Below are positions 53,389-62,418 of a DNA stretch of 64,000 nt, piece after piece. Location: assembly GCF_030285785.1 (NCBI RefSeq), contig NZ_CP127247.1, positions 2,813,501-2,877,500 of the forward strand, written 5' to 3'. Within the stretch, counting starts at the first letter, position 1. Every line of letters begins with the position of its first letter. The translations under genes and the position numbers were made by a program. The stretch is from Parasedimentitalea psychrophila (GTDB lineage Bacteria; Pseudomonadota; Alphaproteobacteria; Rhodobacterales; Rhodobacteraceae). The notes beneath the pieces were generated by a model. It was not told the DNA's origin, did no database searches, and worked only from the letters and a program-made list of their open reading frames with translations.

Positions 53389-53513
53389 TATAACTATTTG
53401 GTTTCATGGATTAACAACCGACGTCGCGATCCGGTTATTAGGTCTGCGGTTTGGTTCGAAGGGCTGCTTGTGTGCTCTGACCGGAAGTCCGAAACGATGA
53501 CCCTCAAGGTCGG

Positions 53514-54700
53514 CTAATGGGATGTACCGGCTACGCCCCCCAATCGGGTAAACTGTGCTTGTTTCACCCGCCACCAGAGGAGACGTAGCCATGAGTTCGA
53601 AGAAGACGGAAATCAAGATTGAGGCGCTGATGTCAGTTGGTATCGATATCGGAAAGGACGTGTTCCATTTGGTAGGGTTTGATCCTGATGGAAATGTTGT
53701 TGTGCGCCAGAAGATCAAACGAATGGCGTTGGAAAAGACATTTGAGAAACTGCCATCCTGCATCGTTGGGATGGAAGCCTGCCTCAGCGCCCACTTTGTT
53801 AGCCGATCACTGCGCAAGTTGGGCTTTGAGCCACGCATCATTCCCGCCATCTAGTTTAAGCCGTTCAATAAAGGGCAAAAGAACGATGACAACGATGCGG
53901 AGGCCATCGCAGAAGCCGCGCTTCGTCCCAATCTGAAAACCGTTCCCGAGAAGAGCCAAGACCAGCTCGATTTACAAGCGTTGCATCGGGTCAGATCGCG
54001 TTTGGTGTCACGCCGGACCGCAACCATCAACCAGATCCGTGCGCTTTTGATTGAGCGAGGGATTACAGTTCGCAAGGGTCTGCGGGCCCTGAAGAACTCG
54101 TTTCTGACAATCCTTGAAGAGCGCAAAGATGAGATATCGCCCAGGATGCGGAAGATCCTGCTCGGCCTCTATGGGGATTGGCTGTGGATGGATGACAGGA
54201 TCGATGCTGTTTCGAAAGAGATTGAGCAGATCAGCGTCTCCGAAGAAAATTGTGTGAACATCATGACAATCCCGGGCATCGGTCCGATGATATCAACGGC
54301 AATGGTTGCTGCCATCGGCACAGGGGCGGCGTTTGATCGGGGTCGTGATTTTGCGGCTTGGGTTGGCCTTGTGCCACGACAATACAGCACGGGTGGCGGA
54401 ACTGTGCTCGGGCGTATCACAAAACGCGGCAGCCGATATTTGCGAGTGCTGTTTGTGCAGGCCGCCAAGGTGATCCTGATGCGCCCGCATCGCTGGCCCG
54501 ACTTCAGCTTCGGTGACTGGTTGATCAGGGCCGAACCTCGCATGCATCGCAACAAGCTGGCGGTTGCCCTTGCCAATAAACTTGCACGAACAGCCTGGAG
54601 CATCCTGCACCATGGCACCACGTTCGATGCCACCAGAGACGAGGTCGCGGTCGGCGTCTAATACCCCGCCACGATCCAAAGGAGTTCGCTAAAGATCAAA
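53514..54700 (+). mobile_element. IS110-family insertion sequence (second type)
   Basis: A non-coding left end of about 75 bp (53514-53590) and one transposase gene. No inverted repeats are visible, as is normal for IS110. The right limit is set at about 54700 by guess. The left 60 bp recur as a scar at 50071. Confidence 0.6.
53591..54661 (+). pseudogene. IS110-family transposase with an in-frame amber codon
   Basis: One frame of 357 codons encodes the whole protein: Asp in VGIDIGKDVFHLV, Glu in IVGMEACLSAH, Asp in NDDNDAEAIAEAA, and the C-terminal transposase_20 part with IPGIGPMISTAMVAAIG and STGGGTVLGRITKRGSRYLR. A single TAG at 53852-53854 interrupts it, where relatives have Tyr (PAIYVKPF). 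Everything after stays in frame. GAGGAGACG precedes the ATG. So it is a recent nonsense mutation in an otherwise complete gene. Confidence 0.85.
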
Positions 54701-54845
54701 AGCATGGAACGGAAATATTACGCCCCCATAGTCTGACGGCCCATTCGGTCATTATAGACCTTGCGGCTAATGAGATCACGGAGCGAGCGTAACCCCAATG
54801 CGGCCACGACCCGCGTGTCGATCAACAGGCCGGATCTTGAGACTG

Positions 54846-56567
54846 TTAATCGGGTGGCGGTTTGACGGGATTCAGACGGCAAGTCGCTTCATACTGATGC
54901 AGAAAAATTTCACCGGACAGGTCGGACAGGAAGTGTGATTTTTGAAGCCGATCCATTACCGGTCCTTTGACCTCGCTCAGATGCAATTTCAGGCCGTTGT
55001 CCTGAAGGCGTTGGTCGATCATCTCGAGACTTTCAAGGGCCGATGCATCAATGTAGTTCACGGCCGAACACATCAGCACAACATGTTTTAACGACGGATC
55101 TTTCGCGACTTCATCGTTGATCGTGTCTTCCAAGAACCGGGCATTTGGAAAATACAGGCTCTCGTCTATCCGCACCGACAGAACGCCACGGGTCAACACC
55201 ACATCGTGACGCAGAACATTGCGAAAATGTTCAGTGCCGGGAACCTGTCCGACGATGGCATGATGCGGACGAGATGTGCGGTACAGGTACAGCATGAGCG
55301 AGAGGCTAACACCTGTTGCAATGCCAAGTTCGACCCCAAACCCCAGCGTCACTAGAATGGTTGCGAGCATGGCGCTGAAATCGGATTTTGAATAGGTCCA
55401 GATCTTCTTGATGGCACCAAGATCAACCAACGACAATACAGCAACCATGATTGTCGCTGCCAGCGTCGCTTTGGGCAGGTAATGCAGCAGCGGCGTCAGA
55501 AATACGGTTGCCAGGGCGATAGCGATCGCCGTATAGGCACCGGCCGCAGGGGTTTGCGCCCCCGCATCATGGTTCACCACCGAACGCGAAAACCCACCGG
55601 TTACCGGAAATCCGCCTGAAATCGACGATCCGATATTTGCAGCACCCAAGGCAATTAGCTCTTGGTCCGGGTCTATGCGCTGCCGACGTTTCGCGGCCAA
55701 AGTCTGCGCGACAGATACCGTTTCGACGTAACCTACAACGGATATCAGCAAGGCGGGCAAAGCCAGCTGTTTCCAAAGGCTCGCGTCAAATTCCGGCAGA
55801 GTTGGAGTCGGCAGACCCGATGGAATATGACCCACAATCGCAACACCTTGCGCCTCTAGGGAGAATATCCAAACCACCGATGTGGTCACGATCACGGCCA
55901 GAACCGGGCCGGTTTTCGCCAGACTGCCAGCCAGCTTTTCGCTCAGGCCGATGCGGACCAACAGTGGTTTCAAGTTGCCCCGCACCCAGTAGAGAAAGGC
56001 TAGCGTGGTGGCTCCAATGACAAAAGTGGGGCCATTGATGTTCGACACTTGAGCACCGATATCCTGGATCAATTCAACCAGATTGTGGCCGCTGGCGCTT
56101 ACGCCAAGAATATGCTTGAGCTGGCTGAGTGCAATGATCAGACCCGAGGCGGTAATAAAGCCAGAAATCACCGGATGGCTAAGGAAGTTGGCCATAAACC
56201 CGAGCCGTGCCAGTCCCATGGTCAGCAACATCAGCCCAGACAGCAGCGCAAGCAGGATCGCCGCACCGAGGTATTCCGGCGTGCCCTGCGCCACCAGATT
56301 GCCAATCGCCGCCGTAGTCATCAGCGACGCCACGGCGACCGGTCCAACGGCCAGCGTCATCGATGTGCCGAACAGCGTGTATAGCAGCAGCGGTGCTATG
56401 GACGCATAAAGGCCGACTTCGGGCGGCAGGCCAGCAAGCAAGGCGTAAGCCAGTGACTGCGGGATCAGCATGATGGTGACAATCACAGCTGCAACAGCAT
56501 CGTTGACAAACGTGTCGCGGGTGTAATTGCGAGACCAAGTCAGAATGGGAAAATAGCGGGATATCAT
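54846..56567 (-). CDS. SulP-family inorganic anion transporter with STAS domain
   Basis: A 573-residue transporter. The SulP signature PLLLYTLFGTSMTLAVGPVA and the N-terminal AAVIVTIMLIPQSLAYALLA lie in the first 100 residues; about 11-12 helices run to about 410. A C-terminal STAS domain (about 440-560) contains HVVLMCSAVNYIDASALESL. SulP proteins carry sulfate, bicarbonate or related anions. It lies downstream of the BigR-type operon on the same strand, with a 150-bp gap containing the end of a broken gene. In known bigR operons a SulP or TauE-type gene exports sulfite or sulfate made from sulfide oxidation, so that role is plausible. Confidence 0.92.
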   Translation of the reverse strand: MISRYFPILTWSRNYTRDTFVNDAVAAVIVTIMLIPQSLAYALLAGLPPEVGLYASIAPLLLYTLFGTSMTLAVGPVAVASLMTTAAIGNLVAQGTPEYLGAAILLALLSGLMLLTMGLARLGFMANFLSHPVISGFITASGLIIALSQLKHILGVSASGHNLVELIQDIGAQVSNINGPTFVIGATTLAFLYWVRGNLKPLLVRIGLSEKLAGSLAKTGPVLAVIVTTSVVWIFSLEAQGVAIVGHIPSGLPTPTLPEFDASLWKQLALPALLISVVGYVETVSVAQTLAAKRRQRIDPDQELIALGAANIGSSISGGFPVTGGFSRSVVNHDAGAQTPAAGAYTAIAIALATVFLTPLLHYLPKATLAATIMVAVLSLVDLGAIKKIWTYSKSDFSAMLATILVTLGFGVELGIATGVSLSLMLYLYRTSRPHHAIVGQVPGTEHFRNVLRHDVVLTRGVLSVRIDESLYFPNARFLEDTINDEVAKDPSLKHVVLMCSAVNYIDASALESLEMIDQRLQDNGLKLHLSEVKGPVMDRLQKSHFLSDLSGEIFLHQYEATCRLNPVKPPPD

Positions 56568-56713
56568 GGTCTTCGCCTTTCGTAGGGGGGGCTGACCGAG
56601 GACCGTCAGATATCGAACATTTGCCAGTCGGGCTTTTCAGGCTGGGACGCATGCTCTCAAGGATATTCCGGCAGCTTGCACAGTGGCACGGAATTGGCTC
56701 CGCCGTGACCTTG

Positions 56714-57041
56714 TCAGATTGTCTGTGTCCGAGCCCACAGGCTTGCCGCCCACGCACCCGTACGGCAATAGCCGAGAACCTGACAGCTATCGTCATTCAG
56801 AATTTCCCGCAGGGCCTCAACATGTTCAAGATTAACTTCACTGGGAACCAGCGGCAGGTGGTGAAAACTCAACCCTAGCTGCGGCTTGCTGGATATCTTG
56901 CGAGGTTTCACCGGCGGACACTTCTCTGTCCGGGCGACTGCAGACAATGGTTGTGAAGCCTCTGGCGGCTAGATCTTGAACTTCAGCGACAGAAATCTGC
57001 GCCGAAGCACTAAAGTCCTTGGACAGTTGGTTGATGATCAT
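56714..57041 (-). pseudogene. DUF442/TIGR01244-type sulfur transferase, frameshifted
   Basis: The first 50 codons read MIINQLSKDFSASAQISVAE, VQDLAARGFTTIVCSRPD and ETSQDIQQAAA, the start of the phosphatase-like DUF442 domain found fused or next to Blh. At about 56876 the frame shifts by one base. In the next frame the protein goes on with LGLSFHHLPLVPSEVNLEHV, EALREILNDDSCQVLGYCRT and GAWAASLWA, which carries the active-site Cys loop CRTGA. So the gene is broken by one small indel, unless the end is a sequencing error. It lies 11 bp after the YeeE gene in the sulfur operon. Confidence 0.78.
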
Positions 57042-57052
57042 TTTCCTTCCTT

Positions 57053-57478
57053 TCAGGCGGTTTGTGGAATGCGACGCTTAAGAGGAACGGCCAACCACAT
57101 GCCGACGACCATGGAAGCGAAGAACAAAGCACCGCTTGTGCCGTTGAACGTCAGGGATGCCATGGCCGGGCCAGGGCAGAGACCGGCAAGCCCCCAGCCT
57201 GCACCAAATAGGAATGACCCAATGACCAGATTTCGACCAACTTTCTGTTCGGGTGGTTCGGGCAATGTGGTGCCCAGAAACGATGTTTGACGACGCTTGG
57301 CGTATTGCCAGGTGAAGAACATTGGCAGAATGGCACCGCCCAGGACAAAGGCCAGGGTCGGATCCCAGTCACCGAAAATATCCAACCAGCCTTGAACTTT
57401 GACCGTGTCAGTCATGCCTGATATAATCAGACCCAGACCAAACAAGCTGCCGCTGATGAAAGAGGATAGATTACGCAT
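57053..57478 (-). CDS. YeeE/YedE-type membrane protein (second half-module)
   Basis: A 141-residue membrane protein of the YeeE/YedE (DUF6691) group. It starts MRNLSSFISGSLFGLGLIIS at ATG 57478, and contains PTLAFVLGGAILPMFFTW and the conserved GAGWGLAGLCPGPAMASL motif with its Cys. The pair with the next gene makes one functional unit, probably moving sulfur species (thiosulfate, sulfite or sulfide-type) across the inner membrane; YeeE itself imports thiosulfate. It overlaps the upstream gene by one base (TGATG). Confidence 0.88.
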   Translation of the reverse strand: MRNLSSFISGSLFGLGLIISGMTDTVKVQGWLDIFGDWDPTLAFVLGGAILPMFFTWQYAKRRQTSFLGTTLPEPPEQKVGRNLVIGSFLFGAGWGLAGLCPGPAMASLTFNGTSGALFFASMVVGMWLAVPLKRRIPQTA

Positions 57479-57906
57479 CAGATAACCCCCAGAATGTGTT
57501 TGAAAACGACGATGCTCAGACCGCCTGCCAGCAGATAAAACACGGTTGCCACCATCCCTCTCAGTGAAAGCCGCGAGATGCCGCAAACCCCATGACCGCT
57601 GGTACAGCCTCTGGCAAATCGAGTGCCAAGGCCAACCAAAATTCCAGCCGAAATCAGGATCCATGCATTCGATGTGATGTGTGTTTCAGGCGCGCCAATC
57701 ATCAAGGCGACAAGACCGGGAACGGCAATAAGCCCAAGCAGGAACGTTGCACGCTCTCGCCAAGTATTACGCCCGGAACCGTCGACCAACCCGCCCAAAA
57801 TTCCACTGGCGCCCATTATTCTTCCGTTCATCAGAAGATAGACGGACGCGGCGCCCCCAATCGTCAGACCTCCGAGGAGGCCGTAAACCCAACTTTGTTC
57901 AATCAT
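57478..57906 (-). CDS. YeeE/YedE-type membrane protein (first half-module)
   Basis: A 142-residue protein with about four helices and the conserved motif FARGCTSGHGVCGISRLSLR (about 97-116) with two Cys, the marker of the first YeeE/YedE half. Together with the gene at 57053 it corresponds to one full transporter. It follows blh directly (two bases apart), so expression is tied to persulfide metabolism. Confidence 0.9.
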   Translation of the reverse strand: MIEQSWVYGLLGGLTIGGAASVYLLMNGRIMGASGILGGLVDGSGRNTWRERATFLLGLIAVPGLVALMIGAPETHITSNAWILISAGILVGLGTRFARGCTSGHGVCGISRLSLRGMVATVFYLLAGGLSIVVFKHILGVI

Positions 57907-57908
57907 GA

Positions 57909-58772
57909 TTACAATCCATTTACTGGGAACTTGAGATAGGTCGTTCCGTTATCTTCCTCGACCGGCATCCGACCTGCACGCATGTTCACCTGCAACGATG
58001 GGATAATCAGCTTGGGCATAGCCAGACTGGCGTCCCTTGCAGAGCGCAGTTCCACAAAGTCACTTTCAGTGGTGCCGTTGCCGACGTGTTTGTTTGCCCG
58101 CTTTTGCTGACCGACCGTCGTTTCCCAGGCATAGGCATCGCGACCGGGGGCTTTGTAGTCATGGCCGACAAAAACACGGGTTTCATCGGGCAGCGCGAAG
58201 ATTTTTTGAATCGAGGCGTAAAGATCGGTGGCTGATCCGCCGGGGAAATCAACACGCGCAGTGCCAAAATCCGGCATGAACAATGTGTCACCGACAAAAG
58301 CAACATCCTCGACCACGTAGGTGAGACAGGCGGGCGTGTGGCCCGGGGTGTGCAGGACCGATGCCTTCAGATTGCCGATCGAAAACGTATCACCCTGCTC
58401 AAACAACCGGTCAAATTGCGAGCCGTCGCGCTGGAATTCCGTGCCTTCATTGAAGACTTTCCCAAAAGTGTCCTGAACAACCGTGATCTTCTCGCCAATG
58501 CCGATCTTGCCGCCCAGTTTTTCTTGCAGATACGGTGCCGCAGACAAGTGATCGGCGTGCACATGTGTTTCCAAAATCCAATCGACTATCAAACTATTGT
58601 CTTTGACATAGGCGATGATGTCATCCGCCGAGCGGGTGTCGGTTCTGCCAGAGAAATAGTCAAAATCCAACACGGAATCCAAAATTGCACAGTGATTGCT
58701 TGTCGGATCTTTGACAGCAAAGGACGCTGTGTTCGTCTTTTCGTCAAAGAACGGTGTTACAACAGGGGGCAT
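57909..58772 (-). CDS. blh: Blh: metallo-beta-lactamase-fold persulfide dioxygenase-like enzyme
   Basis: A 287-residue enzyme of the ETHE1/Blh type. The metal motif is H70-x-H72-x-D74-H75 (ETHVHADHLSAAPYL), with further ligands His in LHTPGHTPACL and Asp in FVGDTLFMPDFG. The VFVGHDYKAPGRDAYAWET stretch is typical of the Blh branch. Persulfide dioxygenases use iron and oxygen to turn glutathione persulfide into sulfite. First gene of the operon and divergent from the ArsR regulator; the product protects against sulfide. Confidence 0.9.
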   Translation of the reverse strand: MPPVVTPFFDEKTNTASFAVKDPTSNHCAILDSVLDFDYFSGRTDTRSADDIIAYVKDNSLIVDWILETHVHADHLSAAPYLQEKLGGKIGIGEKITVVQDTFGKVFNEGTEFQRDGSQFDRLFEQGDTFSIGNLKASVLHTPGHTPACLTYVVEDVAFVGDTLFMPDFGTARVDFPGGSATDLYASIQKIFALPDETRVFVGHDYKAPGRDAYAWETTVGQQKRANKHVGNGTTESDFVELRSARDASLAMPKLIIPSLQVNMRAGRMPVEEDNGTTYLKFPVNGL

Positions 58773-58808
58773 CGGTTCACTCCTTTGGCTTCGAGACTCT
58801 AGACGTCA

Positions 58809-58832
58809 ACATATACACAAATTATAATATGT
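58809..58832. promoter_or_regulatory. AT-rich dyad, candidate BigR/SqrR operator
   Basis: ACATAT (58809-58814) and ATATGT (58827-58832) form an inverted repeat with 12 bases between, inside a 130-bp AT-rich gap between blh and the regulator gene. BigR-type repressors are known to bind AT-rich palindromes in such divergent promoters. The assignment is by position and symmetry. Confidence 0.55.
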
Positions 58833-58904
58833 AAATATCATAGTTATAGGGATTGAAATTTGCCGTAGAGTGATGAATTATTCGCGTGGACCATCCGTAG
58901 GGGC

Positions 58905-59240
58905 GTGGACAGTGTGAACTCTCAAAACAGACATGATCAGCCATCATTGCCGCCGCAGAACATCGTTGGCGACAAAGCCGAAGAAGCGGCGGAGTTTCTG
59001 AAAGCTCTGGCGCACAAGGACCGGCTTTGGATTCTGTGTGAACTTGTTGAGGAAGAGAAAACCGTCTCGCAACTTGAGACGGCGCTGGACCTTCGACAGT
59101 CTTCGGTGTCGCAACATCTGGCCCGCTTCAGACACGAGGGTTTTGTGAAATCCAGACGTGAGGGTAAACAGGTTTTCTATGCGATTGCGGATCAGAGAAC
59201 GCTGAAAATCATCCGGCTTTTATATGATATATTCTGTTAA
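58905..59240 (+). CDS. ArsR-family persulfide-sensing repressor (BigR/SqrR type)
   Basis: A 111-residue winged-helix regulator. Helix-turn-helix: TVSQLETALDLRQSSVSQHL (about 53-72), then RHEGFVKSRREGKQVFYAIA. Two Cys, C45 (in LWILCELV) and C111 (the last residue, YDIFC), are 66 apart, as in SqrR of Rhodobacter (C41 and C107), where persulfide links them and releases DNA. This spacing strongly supports the role. It controls the divergent blh operon. GTG at 58905 or 58914 may be the start; the upstream AGGGG fits the second better. Confidence 0.88.
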   Translation: MDSVNSQNRHDQPSLPPQNIVGDKAEEAAEFLKALAHKDRLWILCELVEEEKTVSQLETALDLRQSSVSQHLARFRHEGFVKSRREGKQVFYAIADQRTLKIIRLLYDIFC

Positions 59241-59299
59241 CAAACGCCTTTGCGGACCAACTATCGTGTCGGTTTGCAGCAGGGCGAATGACCGCGTTT

Positions 59300-59430
59300 G
59301 CCATTGTGCTGGAACTTCTTGTACTTGCAGCGAACTTCCTCAAGCCGCCCCTAGTGCCGAAATGTGCATGGTGCAGCATTCAAACTACTGTCCCCGTCCA
59401 TCATAGTCACGAACGGCCCTAAGCCGCCCC
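59300..59430. repeat. Intergenic repeat, module A copy
   Basis: GCGAACTTCCTCAAGCCGCC leads to CTAGTGCCGAAAT, the module A core GTGCATGGTGCAGCA (59364-59378) and CACGAACGGCCCTAAG. It has the same order as the copy at 4470-4640. Confidence 0.6.
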
Positions 59431-59624
59431 TTCATTTTGCGCCACTTTTGGGTTCGGTTTTGACCGCCCTTTCCAGAAGTGAAACGGTGAGCCTCTCAGA
59501 TGCCCCCAGAATGGCTGAATTATCAATGTGGGTTGTTGCGCCTCGCCTGCCTTCAGGTGGCCTGAGTGGGCATTTCTGCCCCCCTACGCGGCCAATCGAG
59601 ACACCACGACCAATCCGCAATCGA

Positions 59625-59835
59625 AAATGGCCCGGTGGCTTTTGGGCTGCGTGTGACGCCATCAAGAGCCCAGACCTATCAGGCACAATATCGCAAAGGT
59701 GGAAGAGCCCGGCGCGTGTCCACCGGGCGGCACGGCAAGATTACCGTGGACGAGGCCCGCAAACTCGCCAAGGAAGTCATGGGACATGTCGCCAGGAGCG
59801 AGAACCCTGCCGAGGATAGGATTGGTAAGGCACGA
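59625..59835 (+). pseudogene. Fragment of a phage-type integrase (Arm DNA-binding domain)
   Basis: The frame reads FGLRVTPSRAQTYQAQYRKG, then GRARRVSTGRHGKITVDEAR and KLAKEVMGHVARSENPAEDR. This is the N-terminal DUF4102/Arm-type DNA-binding domain of P4-like integrases. Neither the start nor the catalytic domain remains, and repeats flank the fragment. Confidence 0.78.
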
Positions 59836-59869
59836 GCAAAGTACCGGCTGACGTGAGCCTGGTGAAAAA

Positions 59870-60000
59870 GGACGGAAAGCGGGCATTCGCTGCGTCCAGT
59901 ATCAACGGCAGCTATGCGCAGTAAGTCACCTTTGCAAAGTCCAGGATGCGAAGCCGACTATGAGCCGCGACCGGCCCTTTGCGGACATCGACGCAGACAG
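59870..60000. repeat. Intergenic repeat, module B copy
   Basis: GGCATTCGCTGCGTCCAG, then AACGGCAGCTATGCGCAGTA, ACCTTTGCAAAGTC (59928-59941) and CGACCGGCCCTTTGCGGACA. It matches the copies near 1741 and 25898. From 60001 to 60357 no gene is visible, and the last 120 bases are AT-rich and hold the promoter of the sulfatase gene. Confidence 0.62.
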
Positions 60001-60357
60001 CGGATTCCGCGTTGCAAGCGGTGAAAGTGGACACTGGTCACGGTCGCAATATACTGGGCCACTCTCTGAGGGCAGTGCCCTCAAGACGACCAGAGCCTAT
60101 ATGTTTGAAAATTGCTCCGCGATATGAGACACTAATTTCGTGCCGTTATTGGGGATCTGGTATGGCATCAAAATCGACATTTCCCCTCCCGTCTGCACTA
60201 ATAACACGGCAGTATGTTTTTCCGGTCAAAGAAACATCAACTTGATCAAAACATGACACGAATTTGGTAATTTGACTTTTTAAATCTTCAGGCTACCTGA
60301 GTCAATTGATTTTGTTAAATTCAAAATCAAGATACTTTGTAAATTGGGGGAATTAAT

Positions 60358-62418
60358 ATGCCAATCAGTAAACCGCTCATTTCAATGACTGCGGCCATTT
60401 CTCTTGGATTTACATCTAGCATAGCCCTGGCGCAAGAAATCGAACATTTTCACCCAGACGGAAAACTGCCGTCAGAGCATACGCTAAAAGTATTTGAAGA
60501 GGCGCGCGCGAATTTACCTTTTTTTGATACGCAAGACTTCGAAGAGCAGGCAAAGGGGTTTATGGGGGCTCCCACGTCAATGATAATCATGGCCGATGCC
60601 GGTAACGTTGCCTGGGACAAAGAGAGATACCAGTTCTTGAGAGACGACGATAATATCAATAGCATACACCCATCAATGCTGCGTAACTCTCAACTTAATT
60701 TGAACTTCGGACTTTATGAAGTTATTCCGGGTATTTATCAGGTTCGAGGCTTTGATCTGGCAAATATTACTTTTGTAAGAGGTGAAACCGGCTGGATCGT
60801 GTTTGATCCACTGACCGCTGCGGAGACCGCGCGGGCAGCCAAGGAACTTCTTGATGAACATCTGGGGGATATACCTGTTGTCGCAGTGATCTACTCTCAT
60901 TCCCATGGCGATCACTGGGGTGGTGTGCGCGGTATTGTTAATGAGGATGATGTAAATTCGGGCAAGGTGGAGATCATTGCCCCACGAGATTTCATGCAAT
61001 ACGCGATTTCCGAGAATATTTACGCCGGCAATGCTATGAATCGTCGGTTGTTCTATCAGTACGGTGTGTTGCTACCTGCCAACCCCTTTGGTCACGCTGG
61101 CCAGGGACTGGACTTGAATGTTGCTACGGGCAACACCGGACTAATTCCACCAACCCGCGTTATCGAAGACGGGGTTGAGGAGATTGAAGTTGACGGCATC
61201 AAGATGGTTTTCCAGAACACTCCAGGGACCGAAGCTCCATCGGAGATGAACACCTACATCCCGAGCATGAAGGCCTTGTGGATGGCTGAAAATGTAATGG
61301 GTCTAGTTCACAATATCTATACTCTACGCGGTGCCCAGGTTCGAGACTCACTGCGCTGGTCGAAATATATCAATGCAGCATTATATTCGTTCGGTGACCA
61401 GGCTGAGGTGATGTTCGCATCCCATCATTGGCCGCGGTGGGGCAATGATCGTATCCAGGAAGTTCTCAGGGACCAACGTGATATCTATGCCCACATGAAC
61501 AATGTCGTTCTGCACAATGTAAACCAAGGTGTTACTATTAACGAGATACACAATGTTTACCAATCACCGGCCAGCCTTGACGACGGGTGGACGACCGGTT
61601 TTTATCACGGCTCCCGTCAAAATAACGTCCGCGGCATTGTTAACTTTTACATTGGTCACTGGGACAACAACCCGGCGACACTGATCCCACTATCTCCAGG
61701 TGACTCAGCGCCACTTTATGTTGAGATGATGGGGGGTGCCGAAAAAATTATGATAAAAGGAAGGGAACTTCACGATCAGGGTAAGTATCTGGAAGCTACC
61801 GAAATATTAGATAAGCTTGTTCATGCCGAGCCAGAAAATCAGGCTGGAAAGGACCTTTTAGCTGATGTCTATGAGCAGCTCGGTTACCAACAGGAAAACT
61901 CAGGACTGCGTAATGCTTTTCTGGCTGGCGCCTTCGAACTGCGCTCCGGTATTCCTGGAGGTGAATCACCTAAAACCAGTGGACCGGACGTGATCCGGGC
62001 GATGTCTACAGAATTATTCCTAGATTTTCTCGGCATTCGAATGGACAGTACAAAAACAGTCGGCATGAGTTTCAAAATAAATCTCGTTCTGCCCGACAAC
62101 GGTGAGAAGTTCATTATCGAGCTCAGTAACGAAGCGTTGACCAATATCGAGGGCTATCAGGCAACTGATGCAGACCTGACAATTACCATCAATCGCAGCG
62201 ATCTTGAACAGGTCATGATGGGCGCAAAATCTCTAAATGCTCAAATTGAAAATGGAACCGCAACAGCTGAGGGTGACTTGGAAGTTCTGAGTTTTCTTGC
62301 ATCGACAATGGTCACTTTCGAGATCGGTTTTGAAATCTTGCCAGGCACCGCGACGCGGGTTCAAAATGAGAAATCAAACCCTTTCTCAATTGATGCTTTC
62401 GCCGACATTCCCGAGTAG
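60358..62418 (+). CDS. Exported alkyl sulfatase, SdsA1/BDS1-like (MBL fold, SCP2-type C-terminus)
   Basis: A 686-residue protein with a signal peptide (cleavage near SSIALAQ). The MBL motif is H181-x-H183-x-D185-H186 in SHSHGDHWGG. Typical blocks are YQVRGFDLANITFVRGETGW, TPGTEAPSEMNTYIPSMKAL and FASHHWPRWGND. The C-terminal SCP2-like domain (about 565-675) has TDADLTITINRSDLEQVMMG. Such type III sulfatases cut long-chain alkyl sulfates such as SDS in the periplasm. Codon use and the flank are more AT-rich than the surroundings, so the gene may be horizontally acquired. It stands alone. Confidence 0.92.
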   Translation: MPISKPLISMTAAISLGFTSSIALAQEIEHFHPDGKLPSEHTLKVFEEARANLPFFDTQDFEEQAKGFMGAPTSMIIMADAGNVAWDKERYQFLRDDDNINSIHPSMLRNSQLNLNFGLYEVIPGIYQVRGFDLANITFVRGETGWIVFDPLTAAETARAAKELLDEHLGDIPVVAVIYSHSHGDHWGGVRGIVNEDDVNSGKVEIIAPRDFMQYAISENIYAGNAMNRRLFYQYGVLLPANPFGHAGQGLDLNVATGNTGLIPPTRVIEDGVEEIEVDGIKMVFQNTPGTEAPSEMNTYIPSMKALWMAENVMGLVHNIYTLRGAQVRDSLRWSKYINAALYSFGDQAEVMFASHHWPRWGNDRIQEVLRDQRDIYAHMNNVVLHNVNQGVTINEIHNVYQSPASLDDGWTTGFYHGSRQNNVRGIVNFYIGHWDNNPATLIPLSPGDSAPLYVEMMGGAEKIMIKGRELHDQGKYLEATEILDKLVHAEPENQAGKDLLADVYEQLGYQQENSGLRNAFLAGAFELRSGIPGGESPKTSGPDVIRAMSTELFLDFLGIRMDSTKTVGMSFKINLVLPDNGEKFIIELSNEALTNIEGYQATDADLTITINRSDLEQVMMGAKSLNAQIENGTATAEGDLEVLSFLASTMVTFEIGFEILPGTATRVQNEKSNPFSIDAFADIPE

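Noticed and set aside
50764-53854. Read-through (selenocysteine or pyrrolysine) at the in-frame TGA (50764) and TAG (53852)
   Set aside because: Both genes are next to other lesions or are transposases; no SECIS-like hairpin or tRNA gene is seen, and plain nonsense mutation is simpler.
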